Shown here piece after piece: positions 35,419 through 43,595 of a DNA stretch of 64,000 nucleotides. Source of the DNA: Bifidobacteriaceae bacterium (GTDB lineage: Bacteria; Actinomycetota; Actinomycetes; Actinomycetales; WQXJ01). Location: the NCBI GenBank assembly GCA_031267825.1, contig JAIRYJ010000007.1:64001-128000 (forward strand), given 5' to 3'. The number at the start of each line of letters is the position of its first letter. Within the stretch, counting starts at the first letter, position 1. The translations under genes were made by a program, and so were the position numbers. The notes beneath the pieces were generated by a model. That model was not told where the DNA came from. It did not search any database and worked only from the letters and a program-made list of their open reading frames with translations.

Positions 35419-36570
35419 ATGAGTCAACGTATTCCTCGCGCCCTGGACCAGGCGCTTCAGGGCGCGCGACCGGGCCGCGCCGTTGTACTGTACGGTGCCC
35501 GCAGGACCGGCAAGACCAACCTGGTTGAGAATGCACTGAACAGCTCGGCGGGCCGTGTTCTGCGCGCCACCGGAGACGATCTCCGGGTGCGCAACCTACT
35601 CCAAGGCCAAGACCGTGACGCCATATTGGCCTGGACGGACGGCCATGACACGTTGTTTCTAGATGAGGCCCAACGCGTTCGTGACGTCGGCTGGGGACTC
35701 AATACCCTGGTCGATTCGCGGCCGAACCTGCTGATTATCGCGACAGGTTCGGCCAGCTTCGCTTTGGCGGGCCAGATCGGTGAACCGCTGACCGGTCGGC
35801 ACAGACCGTTGACGCTTTACCCCGTCGCCGTTGGCGAACTGGCAAACCAGTTGAATGACCACGAACTGACGGAAAGCCTTGAAGACTTCCTTGTCCACGG
35901 AATGTACCCAGAAGTCCGGACCGCTCCGACTGACGTGGCGAAGCGGGAAATCTTGCGCGAACTTACCGGGTCATATTTACTAAAGGATGTCCTTGAATTG
36001 GAGCGGATTCAAAGCTCGCAAAAGCTGGCTGATCTGCTCACGCTGCTGGCACTCCAAGTCGGGAACCTGGTCAGCTTGAACGAACTGGGCCGGGCGGTCC
36101 AATTGGACGCCAAGACAGTTGCCCGTTATTTGGACTTACTGCGAAACGCCTTCGTGCTTGACAATTTGCGCGGTTTCTCCCGGAACATGCGCAACGAAGT
36201 CACCAAGAAATCAAAATGGTATTTCTGTGATCTGGGAGTGCGTAACGCCATTATCAACAATTTCAACCCGTTGGCCAGCAGGGATGACGCAGGAGCCCTG
36301 TGGGAGAACTTCATGGTCATGGAGCGAGCCAAGGCATGGGCCTACGCGGGCGAGCCCGCCCCAAGCTACTTCTGGCGGAGTTGGGAAGGCCAGGAAATCG
36401 ACCTGGTCGAGGATCGCGGGGGCAAACTCCACGCCTATGAGTTCAAGTTCGGCGCCAAGTCACGGCCGAAGGTGCCCGCCGAATTCGCGCGCGCCTACCC
36501 ACAAGCGGTCTTCGAGGTGGTTAGCCCAGACAGCTTTATATCCAATCTCCGGGGCATCAGGCGGGCATGA
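35419..36570 (+). CDS. AAA ATPase with DUF4143 nuclease-like domain
   Basis: A 383-residue protein. Walker A is GARRTGKT (about 27-34), Walker B LFLDEAQ (about 80), with a sensor ATGSASFAL. A winged helix (LNELGRAVQLDAKTVARYLDLLRNAFVLDNL) precedes the DUF4143 domain, which has the PD-(D/E)xK-like signature EIDLVE...YEFKFG. These ATPases are common in accessory DNA; proposed roles include regulation and conflict functions, none firmly shown. It stands alone behind an inverted-repeat promoter and next to the VapBC island. Confidence 0.88.
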   Translation: MSQRIPRALDQALQGARPGRAVVLYGARRTGKTNLVENALNSSAGRVLRATGDDLRVRNLLQGQDRDAILAWTDGHDTLFLDEAQRVRDVGWGLNTLVDSRPNLLIIATGSASFALAGQIGEPLTGRHRPLTLYPVAVGELANQLNDHELTESLEDFLVHGMYPEVRTAPTDVAKREILRELTGSYLLKDVLELERIQSSQKLADLLTLLALQVGNLVSLNELGRAVQLDAKTVARYLDLLRNAFVLDNLRGFSRNMRNEVTKKSKWYFCDLGVRNAIINNFNPLASRDDAGALWENFMVMERAKAWAYAGEPAPSYFWRSWEGQEIDLVEDRGGKLHAYEFKFGAKSRPKVPAEFARAYPQAVFEVVSPDSFISNLRGIRRA

Positions 36571-36590
36571 GTTCTAGACAGGGCATCCAC

Positions 36591-36635
36591 GGGGCGGTCC
36601 CCTCGCATGTCGCGGGCCATATTCACAAGAGCGGT
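36591..36635. repeat. Direct repeat, left copy, bracketing the toxin-antitoxin module
   Basis: A 45-bp segment with an identical 21-bp core at 36600-36620 (beginning CCCTCGCATGTC) and ending AAGAGCGGT, repeated at 37830-37873. It lies just after the DUF4143 gene. The following 200 bp up to the VapC gene hold no ORF. Confidence 0.75.
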
Positions 36636-36839
36636 CGTAGCGCGAGCCTACTCAAACCAGGCGCGATACCCCGTCCTGTGCCAGAGGACCAAAACCGCCC
36701 GCGTTGTTGGGGTTGCCTCTCTAGCCGGCCATGGGACTGGGGCTCATGCTGAGCGCGGATTCTTAGCGAACGGGCTCCCCGCAAGAGGCTCGCCGGGAGG
36801 ACGGCAGTCCGCTCTATGTCCCGGCTGTCTTGAATAGTC

Positions 36840-37274
36840 TCAGCTTCTATCCGCGCCACTGTAGGGGTTGAGCACGGTGACCCCGCAGTCCAGGAAGTCA
36901 TCGGTGTCCCTTGTGGCCACCCGGGCGCCCGCCACCTTGGCGGTGGCGGCTATCTGCGCGTCCAGAATCCCGATAGGCCGGCCTAGAGCGCGGCGGGTGG
37001 CGGCAATATGGGCGTAGGCATTGGCTTCGAGGGGACCGAACGGCAGGGTGTGATCGGCGAAGGCCGCGAAGAACGCGTCAGCTTGCTGGACCAGGGTCCG
37101 TTTGCGCGAGCCTTCGGGGAGGATCTCGACCCCGTAGTAGACCTCGGCCCGGGTGATCACCGTGGTGCGGATGTCATGGTCGGTGACCGCTTCCAGCCAG
37201 GATGTGACCTGTCTGAGGTCTGGGTGTTGGTCGCTGAGCAGGACCGAAACAATGTTCGTGTCGATGATGATCAT
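36840..37274 (-). CDS. vapC: PIN-domain toxin ribonuclease (VapC/FitB-like)
   Basis: A 144-residue PIN nuclease with all four acids visible: IIDTNIVS, TRAEVYYG, GILDAQIAATA and ATRDTDDF. Family members cut tRNA or other RNA when freed from the antitoxin. The start ATG overlaps the antitoxin stop (ATGA). It is the complete counterpart to the degraded PIN protein at 5.6 kb. Confidence 0.9.
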   Translation of the reverse strand: MIIIDTNIVSVLLSDQHPDLRQVTSWLEAVTDHDIRTTVITRAEVYYGVEILPEGSRKRTLVQQADAFFAAFADHTLPFGPLEANAYAHIAATRRALGRPIGILDAQIAATAKVAGARVATRDTDDFLDCGVTVLNPYSGADRS

Positions 37275-37546
37275 TGCGCGGTGGTGCCGCCGAACGGTGA
37301 GTCGCCGGGGTATTCGAAGGCGCGCTCTACTTGGAAACCGAGCCCCCCGGTCGCTTCGCGGAACCGTGCGGCCGCGGCCAGCAAAATCGCCAGGCCCTCT
37401 GGCTCGGCTGGGGTGGGCTCTTGAGCGGCCCGTTCTAGGACGGACCGCAACTCTGCTTCGAAGGACACGCCGTGGTCAACCGCCCGGTGGCGCAGCACGC
37501 GCTGAGTGTTGTCGTCAAGGTTCCTAATTGTGATCACGCGAGCCAT
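37271..37546 (-). CDS. vapB: Ribbon-helix-helix antitoxin (FitA/VapB-like)
   Basis: A 91-residue protein. MARVITIRNLDDNTQRVLRHRAVDHG is the RHH DNA-binding part, and the C-terminal half (REATGGLGFQVERAFEYPGDSPFGG) would wrap the toxin. It overlaps vapC by four bases. Three exact 9-bp repeats upstream (37575-37601) are a likely operator. Confidence 0.88.
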   Translation of the reverse strand: MARVITIRNLDDNTQRVLRHRAVDHGVSFEAELRSVLERAAQEPTPAEPEGLAILLAAAARFREATGGLGFQVERAFEYPGDSPFGGTTAQ

Positions 37547-37574
37547 GTCCGTTCCTTTCCAAGTCGAGCCTAGT

Positions 37575-37601
37575 CAACGAATGCAACGAATGCAACGAAT
37601 G
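37575..37601 (-). promoter_or_regulatory. Triple 9-bp direct repeat, candidate antitoxin operator
   Basis: Read on the minus strand, CATTCGTTG occurs three times without gaps, 29 bp before the antitoxin start. RHH antitoxins bind short repeated sites cooperatively, so this is a good candidate for autoregulation. The remaining DNA to the tRNA-Ser (37602-37829) holds no gene. Confidence 0.6.
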
Positions 37602-37829
37602 CGGCATTGGGACTTAATTCCAGGTCACCTCAGGATCAGCCAAGGCAGTCGGCCGGTCGGCGCCGCCAATGGACGCGAACATGGCTCTTATCGAAGAGTC
37701 GGAGAAAGCTGCCATCAGGTCCTCGGCGCGGTCGCGCCAGGTTGCCTCCAAACTGCGCGTCTAGAGGTATTCAACCGCCTCAAAATCAAATAAGCGACGC
37801 GGCCGCTCAATCCCAGGACCTGCTCCCAG

Positions 37830-37873
37830 GGGGCAGTTCCCTCGCATGTCGCGGGCCATTTCCTAAGAGCGGT
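37830..37873. repeat. Direct repeat, right copy, abutting tRNA-Ser(CGA)
   Basis: Second copy of the repeat at 36591-36635, 1.24 kb away, identical over its 21-bp core (37839-37859). Its end AAGAGCGGT runs into the last bases of the tRNA-Ser gene, so it lies at the tRNA 3' side, where integrative elements usually attach. Confidence 0.75.
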
Positions 37874-37956
37874 GGCGGCGGGATTTGAACCCGCGGTGGA
37901 GTTACCCCCACACACGCTTTCGAGGCGTGCTCCTTAGGCCGCTCGGACACGCCACC
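37870..37956 (-). tRNA. tRNA-Ser (CGA)
   Basis: On the minus strand GGTGGCG pairs with CGCCACC, discriminator G. The anticodon arm CACGC-CTCGAAA-GCGTG gives CGA. A long variable arm and the T loop GGTTCAAATCC follow. CCA is not encoded. It lies 27 bp downstream of tadA, a neighbourhood common in actinobacteria. Confidence 0.96.
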
Positions 37957-37983
37957 GCAGGCAACAGTACCAGGCCAGGCCAG

Positions 37984-38589
37984 CTAACGGCGCGAAGCGA
38001 AGAACTCGGTCAGCAGCGCGCCGCAGGCCTGCGCCATCACGCCGCCAGTCACCTCCGGGTGGTGCGGTGATGCCCGGTCGCGCGGCAAATCCCAGACCGA
38101 GCCGCAGGCCCCAGCCTTGGCGTCCCAGGCGCCGAAGATTAGCCGGTCAATCCGGGCGGCGATCAGCGCACCAGCGCACATGGCGCACGGTTCCAGGGTT
38201 ACCACCAAGCTGCAGCCGTCCAGCCGCCAGCGGCCAAGTTTGGACGATGCCGCCCGCAAAGCCACGATCTCAGCGTGGGCTACCGGGTCCGCCAGGGTTT
38301 CACGCTGGTTGATTCCCCGGCCGATTATTAGACCGTCTGGCCCGAATACAACCGCCCCAACCGGGACATCACCCAGCCCGTGACCCGCACCAAACCCGTT
38401 AGCCTGACCCAGCCCGCAACCCGCGCCCAACTCGCCGTTCTCACCCAGCCTGTCAGCCCCACCCGGAGCGGCCGTCAGGCCGCTGACTTGAGGTTGACTG
38501 ACTTGAGGGGCGGCATCGGGCAGTAAAGTACGCGCCAAAGCGAGTGCTTCTGCCATGGCGTCTTCCCACTGGGCGTCCATCGAGCCAGC
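37984..38589 (-). CDS. tadA: tRNA-specific adenosine deaminase with an inserted loop
   Basis: A deaminase of about 201 residues that makes inosine 34 in tRNA-Arg(ACG). HAEIVAL and EPCAMCAGAL are the zinc and catalytic motifs. Between the first helix and DVPVGAVVFGPDG is an insert of about 45 residues, Gly/Ala/Asn rich with repeated GLG (CGLGQANGFGAGHGLG), absent from typical TadA. It may start at 38589, 38580 or 38619; no ribosome site decides. Confidence 0.88.
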   Translation of the reverse strand, partial: AGSMDAQWEDAMAEALALARTLLPDAAPQVSQPQVSGLTAAPGGADRLGENGELGAGCGLGQANGFGAGHGLGDVPVGAVVFGPDGLIIGRGINQRETLADPVAHAEIVALRAASSKLGRWRLDGCSLVVTLEPCAMCAGALIAARIDRLIFGAWDAKAGACGSVWDLPRDRASPHHPEVTGGVMAQACGALLTEFFASRR

Positions 38590-38645
38590 CATCCGCTTAC
38601 AGCGCCTTGTCCGCCACAATCACCAGCCGGACTTACCTAACCAAC

Positions 38646-41600
38646 TCACCAACCAGAAGTGACCTGGCGTTTAGTCGCGAACCTACCGGCCCCTAAACCA
38701 CGGTAGAAATAAACCGCCCGGCTCTGATTATCGCGCCCAATGATGTCCGCTAAACCGTCACCAGTCAGGTCCGCTCCAGCCGCCAACTGGAATGATCCCC
38801 AACCGTTACCGCATTGGCGTTTAGTTTGGAACGTGCCGTCACCTTTACCGTGATAGCAGAACATGTTGCCAGTCGAATCGATACCCAAAACATCGGTCCG
38901 GCCGTCACCATTCAAATCACCAGCGGCATACAGATCCCAGCCCGTCCAGCCGTTACCAACCTGGCGTTTAGTTTCAAACCAACCCCGGGCGACATTCCAA
39001 CGGTACAAATACAACAACCCGGTGGACAGATCAACCCCCAACAAATCTGGTTGTCCGTCGCCCGTCAGGTCACCGGATGGTACAGCCAAGAAGGAGTTCC
39101 AACCGTTGCCTAGTTTGACGCGTGCGGTGGACAGGCTACCTTTGCCATCACCCCGGTAGAGCCACAAGTCACCGGCCGTGTCAATTGTGGCCACATCGGA
39201 GCGGCCATCACCGGACCAGTCGCCTGGGCCGAACACCCGCACACCGGCCACGCCGGAAACACCAGGCCTGGTGAAGGATGTACTAAACCCGCTGGCGCCA
39301 CCCTTGAAGAGACGTAATTCACCGGAGGTGTGGACGCCAACCACATCACCTAAACGGTCGCCAGACAAATCCGGTGACAAGGTGAAAGCCAGCATCGAAT
39401 CGGCTGGTGGGATTGGCACCTGGCGGGTAGTGGATGTCACCGTCCGGGTCTCAAACCCAGGCCTGGTGACTGACGCCCGGACGGACAGATTCTTACCGGC
39501 ATCGGCTGGGGTTGGCCGGTAGGAGGAGCCTGTCGCACCAGACACAGCGGCACCGTTGATCAGCCACTGATAGACGGCTGAACCCATCCCAGGCGTGGCA
39601 CTGATGACAGCGGCGCAAGCCGCACTCACAGCCGGCTGGGCGCAGGTTGAGACTGACACGCTGGTGAACAGCCCAATCTGGCCTGTGATGGGCGCGGACA
39701 CAGCCGATCCGGTGGTGAAACCAGTTTTCGAAGCCGTCACCCGGACTGTCAGGACCTGACCGACATCGCCTGGCGCCACGGTGTAGGTCCCGGCTGTCGC
39801 ACCGGACAGGGCGGTGCCGCCCCGTAGCCACTGATAGGACAGTTGAGCGTTAGCTGGCGCTACATCGCTGGCCGTGGCCGTTAGTGTGTTGCCGGTCCGG
39901 GGTGTGCCGCTAATGGTGACCGATCCAGCTGAGGCCGGAGGGGTGCGTAAATCAAAGTTGGCCAGCGGTTCAGGCCAGGGGTAGTGGCCCGCCACAGCGG
40001 TACCTAACTGACCGTAATCGTTGTCTCCCCAGGTGTAGACCCGGCCAGTGTCAGTGAGCGCCACGGTGTGTTCGCGACCGGCCGCCACCGCGACCACTTT
40101 CAGGTTGGTCAGCAAGCCACCCACCAGCACTGGTGTGCTGCGCAGGGCGGTGGTGCCATCACCTAGCCGGCCGTAGGCGTTGTAGCCGACGGTGTAAACC
40201 CTGCCCGAATCAGTCACGGCCACGGTGTGGTTATAACCAGCTGACACGGCCGTCACTTTGAGGTTAGCCAAAGGGCCGGCCGGGGGTGCCGGAGTTGTCT
40301 GGTCGGTCTGTGTGCCGTTACCGAGCTGGCCCCACATGTTGCCACCCCAGGTGTAAAACTTGCCGTCTCTGGTTGTGGCCACAGTGTGGTTATTGCCGCC
40401 TGAGGCCGCTTTGACGGAAGTGTTGGCGAAGACCCCGGTCATGGCCGCCGGTAACGGGTTGTTGGTCAGATTGCCATTGCCTAGCTGGCCAGTAGCGTTC
40501 ACGCCCCAGATGTAGCCCTTGCCGGTTTGGCTGATGGCAATAGAAACCGAAGCGCCGGTCGCCACTGTGGCGACGTTTACTCCCGCCAGCAGGCCGCCAA
40601 CCAGGGTTGGCGTTCCCGTGCGGGTGGTAGAGCCGTTACCCAGCTGGCCGCTCGCGTTAGCGCCCCAGGCGTAGACCCGGCCAGTGTCAGTCACCACCAA
40701 GTTGAAATAGTCGCCAGCCGCGATTCCTACCACCTTTAGCCCGGCTAGCGGTCCGTCAACCCGGGCTGGTGTTACTGCCGTCCGCCCGGGGTCACCTAAC
40801 TGGCCGTAGGTGTTGTGGCCCCAGGTGTAAACCTGGCCGTTGGCGCTCAGCGCCATGGCATGGTCGACTCCAGTCGCGATAGCCACAATTTTGACTCCGC
40901 TTAAGGCGCCGCTTATCAACACCGGGCTGAAACGGTTGACGGCGGTGCCGTCACCGATGTGCTGGTTTTCATTGTTGCCCCAGGTGTAAACCTGACCGGC
41001 GGCGGTTAACGCCATGGTGAAATCATGCTGGGCGGCTATCGCTACAACTGGCGAATTGGACGGTAATCCTGTTACCGCTACCGGCAGGGCCTGGATGGGA
41101 GGAATCGGGGTGCCGATCTGCCCGTAGTAATTAGTGCCCCAGAGATAGAGCTTGCCGCTGTTGGATGCCACAACGGTGCTGTAGTCGCCGACACCAATCG
41201 CCGTGATTGTGACGTTGGACAGTATTCCGTCCAACCGGACCGGCTCCAGCCGGGGAAGCGTATCGCCGACTCCGACTTCCCCAAACGCGTTATAGCCCCA
41301 GCTATATACCCGTCCGGCTTGGCTCAGGGCGACCGTGTGGCCACCGGCCGCCACGATCCCAGTGATATTTACCCCGGTCAGGGCACCACCTACCAGAACC
41401 GGTGTCAGGTGATCAGTTCGGTCGCCAACACCAACTTGGCCGCGATAGTTGGAGCCCCAGGTATAAACCCGCCCTCCGGTGGTCAACGCCGCCGTGAACT
41501 CCGCCCCGGCGGCCACCGCTTTGACGTTCTGGCCGTTCAGTGCGCCGTTCACTTTGACGGGCGATGTCCTACTAGTTGTGGTGCCATCGCCCAGAGCCCC

Positions 41601-42470
41601 CGTCGTGTTGGTCCCCCAGGTGTAGACGGCGCCGGTCGAGGTGACCGCCGCGCAGTGGGTGGAACCGGCCGCGATCCCCACGACGCGTTGCCCACTTAGG
41701 CCGCTGACCAGGACTGGCGTGATGCGGTTGATCGTGGTGCCGTCACCCAACTGGCCGTAGTTGTTTTCACCCCAGCTAAACACCCGGCCGTCTTGGCTTA
41801 GCGCCAGGGCGAACTCCTCACCGGCTGCCACAGCCACTATCCGGACGCCACTGAGGGCTCCTCGGACCAGAACCGGTGCGGCGCAGTTGTCGTCGTTCGG
41901 GTCTTGGGCCGTTGCGCAATACCAGTAATCATTCATGGTGTAGACCTGGCCAGTGTCACTTAGCGCCAGCGAGATGTAGCGGCCCGCCGCGATCGCCACC
42001 ACTTTGACGTCCGCCAGTGCGCCTTCGATCAGGTGTGGGGTCGCCCAGGTTGGCCTTGGGACACCCGTCATCAGCCCGGCGTTTTGATCACCCCAGCGGT
42101 AGACCCGGCCGTTGTCGGCTAACGCCAGAGTGAACATGCCTCCCGCTGTGACCTGTACCATTCCGCCTACCAGCGGTTCGACGGTTCGGTCAAAAGTGAG
42201 GTCTTCTTGCTTCGTTTCGCTGCCCGATGCCGTCGCCTCATCACCGCTCGCAGCGTCAGTTTCATCACCGGTCGTTAGGTCCGTGGTGGCCTGGTCCGTC
42301 GTGGGCGTTTCGGGCGAAACCGAAGACGAGCCGGGGCTGGTAACCGCTGAGGCGGCATCGTCCACTAGATCTGGCGGGAACGCGCCACTCGGGACGGGCG
42401 CGACGCCACTTGGGATGAGCAGACCCGCCAGGGCCGCGCCAGAGACAAGAACAGACAAACGGAAGGACAT
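38646..42470 (-). CDS. Large secreted RCC1-repeat / Ig-like / FG-GAP protein
   Basis: A 1274-residue exported protein. Signal peptide 1-28 is followed by a Thr/Ser/Asp/Glu-rich linker. From about 100 to 840 run roughly fourteen RCC1-type repeats (each with VYTWG.N..GQLGDGTT and VVAIAAG..HTVAL), enough for two seven-bladed propellers. Two Ig-like domains (SYQWLRGGTALSG, VYQWLINGAAVSG) follow to about 1020. The last 240 residues are FG-GAP blades (GDWSGDGRSDVA, GDLTGDGQPDLLGVD, GDLNGDGRTDVLGID) ending TSGW. This last part matches the end of the CAP protein at 6665-8116. No LPXTG or transmembrane anchor is seen. Surface display or adhesion is inferred. Confidence 0.87.
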   Translation of the reverse strand: MSFRLSVLVSGAALAGLLIPSGVAPVPSGAFPPDLVDDAASAVTSPGSSSVSPETPTTDQATTDLTTGDETDAASGDEATASGSETKQEDLTFDRTVEPLVGGMVQVTAGGMFTLALADNGRVYRWGDQNAGLMTGVPRPTWATPHLIEGALADVKVVAIAAGRYISLALSDTGQVYTMNDYWYCATAQDPNDDNCAAPVLVRGALSGVRIVAVAAGEEFALALSQDGRVFSWGENNYGQLGDGTTINRITPVLVSGLSGQRVVGIAAGSTHCAAVTSTGAVYTWGTNTTGALGDGTTTSRTSPVKVNGALNGQNVKAVAAGAEFTAALTTGGRVYTWGSNYRGQVGVGDRTDHLTPVLVGGALTGVNITGIVAAGGHTVALSQAGRVYSWGYNAFGEVGVGDTLPRLEPVRLDGILSNVTITAIGVGDYSTVVASNSGKLYLWGTNYYGQIGTPIPPIQALPVAVTGLPSNSPVVAIAAQHDFTMALTAAGQVYTWGNNENQHIGDGTAVNRFSPVLISGALSGVKIVAIATGVDHAMALSANGQVYTWGHNTYGQLGDPGRTAVTPARVDGPLAGLKVVGIAAGDYFNLVVTDTGRVYAWGANASGQLGNGSTTRTGTPTLVGGLLAGVNVATVATGASVSIAISQTGKGYIWGVNATGQLGNGNLTNNPLPAAMTGVFANTSVKAASGGNNHTVATTRDGKFYTWGGNMWGQLGNGTQTDQTTPAPPAGPLANLKVTAVSAGYNHTVAVTDSGRVYTVGYNAYGRLGDGTTALRSTPVLVGGLLTNLKVVAVAAGREHTVALTDTGRVYTWGDNDYGQLGTAVAGHYPWPEPLANFDLRTPPASAGSVTISGTPRTGNTLTATASDVAPANAQLSYQWLRGGTALSGATAGTYTVAPGDVGQVLTVRVTASKTGFTTGSAVSAPITGQIGLFTSVSVSTCAQPAVSAACAAVISATPGMGSAVYQWLINGAAVSGATGSSYRPTPADAGKNLSVRASVTRPGFETRTVTSTTRQVPIPPADSMLAFTLSPDLSGDRLGDVVGVHTSGELRLFKGGASGFSTSFTRPGVSGVAGVRVFGPGDWSGDGRSDVATIDTAGDLWLYRGDGKGSLSTARVKLGNGWNSFLAVPSGDLTGDGQPDLLGVDLSTGLLYLYRWNVARGWFETKRQVGNGWTGWDLYAAGDLNGDGRTDVLGIDSTGNMFCYHGKGDGTFQTKRQCGNGWGSFQLAAGADLTGDGLADIIGRDNQSRAVYFYRGLGAGRFATKRQVTSGW

Positions 42471-42712
42471 CGCGGGCCAACTTTCAACCTAGAGTTGATG
42501 CGGTACGGGCCGTCGGCGAACCAGCGGCAACCAAGCCCACAATACAGTGATGCTCTCCGGCGGGACGTCCCGCAACCGCCGCCGCGGGCACAGGTCGGCC
42601 CTGTTTCCCGGCGCTTAGGCTGGTCAAAGCTCTACGCGGGACCGGCCCGGCCGGATCACCTGACGTCAGACCCTCCTGGCTCGATCACCTCCGGGGCGAG
42701 TAGGTTGGTTAC

Positions 42713-43348
42713 ATGCAGGTTCACGTCGCCGAACACCCACTAATCGCCCACAAACTGACAGTCCTGCGGGACCGTGACACAGACTCACCGACTTTCCGCT
42801 CATTGGTATCTGAGCTGGTTACTTTGCTGGCTTACGAAGCGACCCGTGAGATCGCGGTTCGGGAGCACGCCATTGATACACCGGTCGCGCCAATGGTTGG
42901 CGTTGAACTGACCCGGCCCCGGCCGATTGTTGTTCCGATTCTGCGGGCCGGTCTGGGGATGCTCGACGGCATGGCACATCTGCTGCCGACCGCTGAGGTT
43001 GGTTTCCTTGGTTTGCAACGTGATGAGGAAACCCTCAAAGCAATCACCTACGCCAACCGGTTACCAGATAACCTGGCTGGTCGGCAGTGTTTTGTGCTCG
43101 ATCCGATGCTCGCCACTGGCGGCACTTTGATCGCCTCAATTGATTATTTGTTTGAGCGTGGCGCGCGCGACGTGACAGCCATCTGCATTCTGTGCGCCCC
43201 TGAAGGACTCAAAGCGGTTGAGGCGGCTTTGGGGCACCGTGGTGACATCAAGATTGTGACCGCGGCGGTTGATTCGCACCTCAATCAGCGCGGTTACATT
43301 GTGCCCGGCTTAGGTGACGCTGGCGACCGGCTCTACGGCATTGTCTAG
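42713..43348 (+). CDS. upp: Uracil phosphoribosyltransferase
   Basis: A 211-residue salvage enzyme converting uracil and PRPP to [20 protein letters not shown] is the N-terminal signature, [11 protein letters not shown] the PRPP-binding loop, and [16 protein letters not shown] the uracil-binding end. Length is normal. It stands alone, divergent from the RCC1 protein gene. Confidence 0.96.
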   Translation: MQVHVAEHPLIAHKLTVLRDRDTDSPTFRSLVSELVTLLAYEATREIAVREHAIDTPVAPMVGVELTRPRPIVVPILRAGLGMLDGMAHLLPTAEVGFLGLQRDEETLKAITYANRLPDNLAGRQCFVLDPMLATGGTLIASIDYLFERGARDVTAICILCAPEGLKAVEAALGHRGDIKIVTAAVDSHLNQRGYIVPGLGDAGDRLYGIV

Positions 43349-43456
43349 CTCGGTTGAGTATCTCTACCTGCCGTGAACTGGGCGGATGTCTGAACTGTGG
43401 CAGGCTGTGAACGGCGTCGGCCGTATCCCCCATGAGCCGGCGCCATTCACAAATCA

Positions 43457-43471
43457 GCCGCCAGTGGCGGC
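43457..43471. terminator. Short hairpin between upp and the MHS transporter
   Basis: GCCGCC-AGT-GGCGGC lies midway in the 247-bp gap between these convergent genes. There is no T tract, so it is only a candidate terminator. Confidence 0.35.
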
Positions 43472-43595
43472 CGACTGGCGTCCGGCCACAGCCGGACCCG
43501 CCAACCCGGCAGTTTAGAACACTCAAACCGGCCACATGACGGACCCTGAGGGCGGACGCCGCGCCCATGGTGGCGGAGCCGGGCAAGTCGCAGGT

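Noticed and set aside
38814-42492. Several plus-strand ORFs opposite the RCC1 protein gene
   Set aside because: They are antisense shadows of a repetitive high-GC gene; the minus strand gives a continuous, domain-rich protein.
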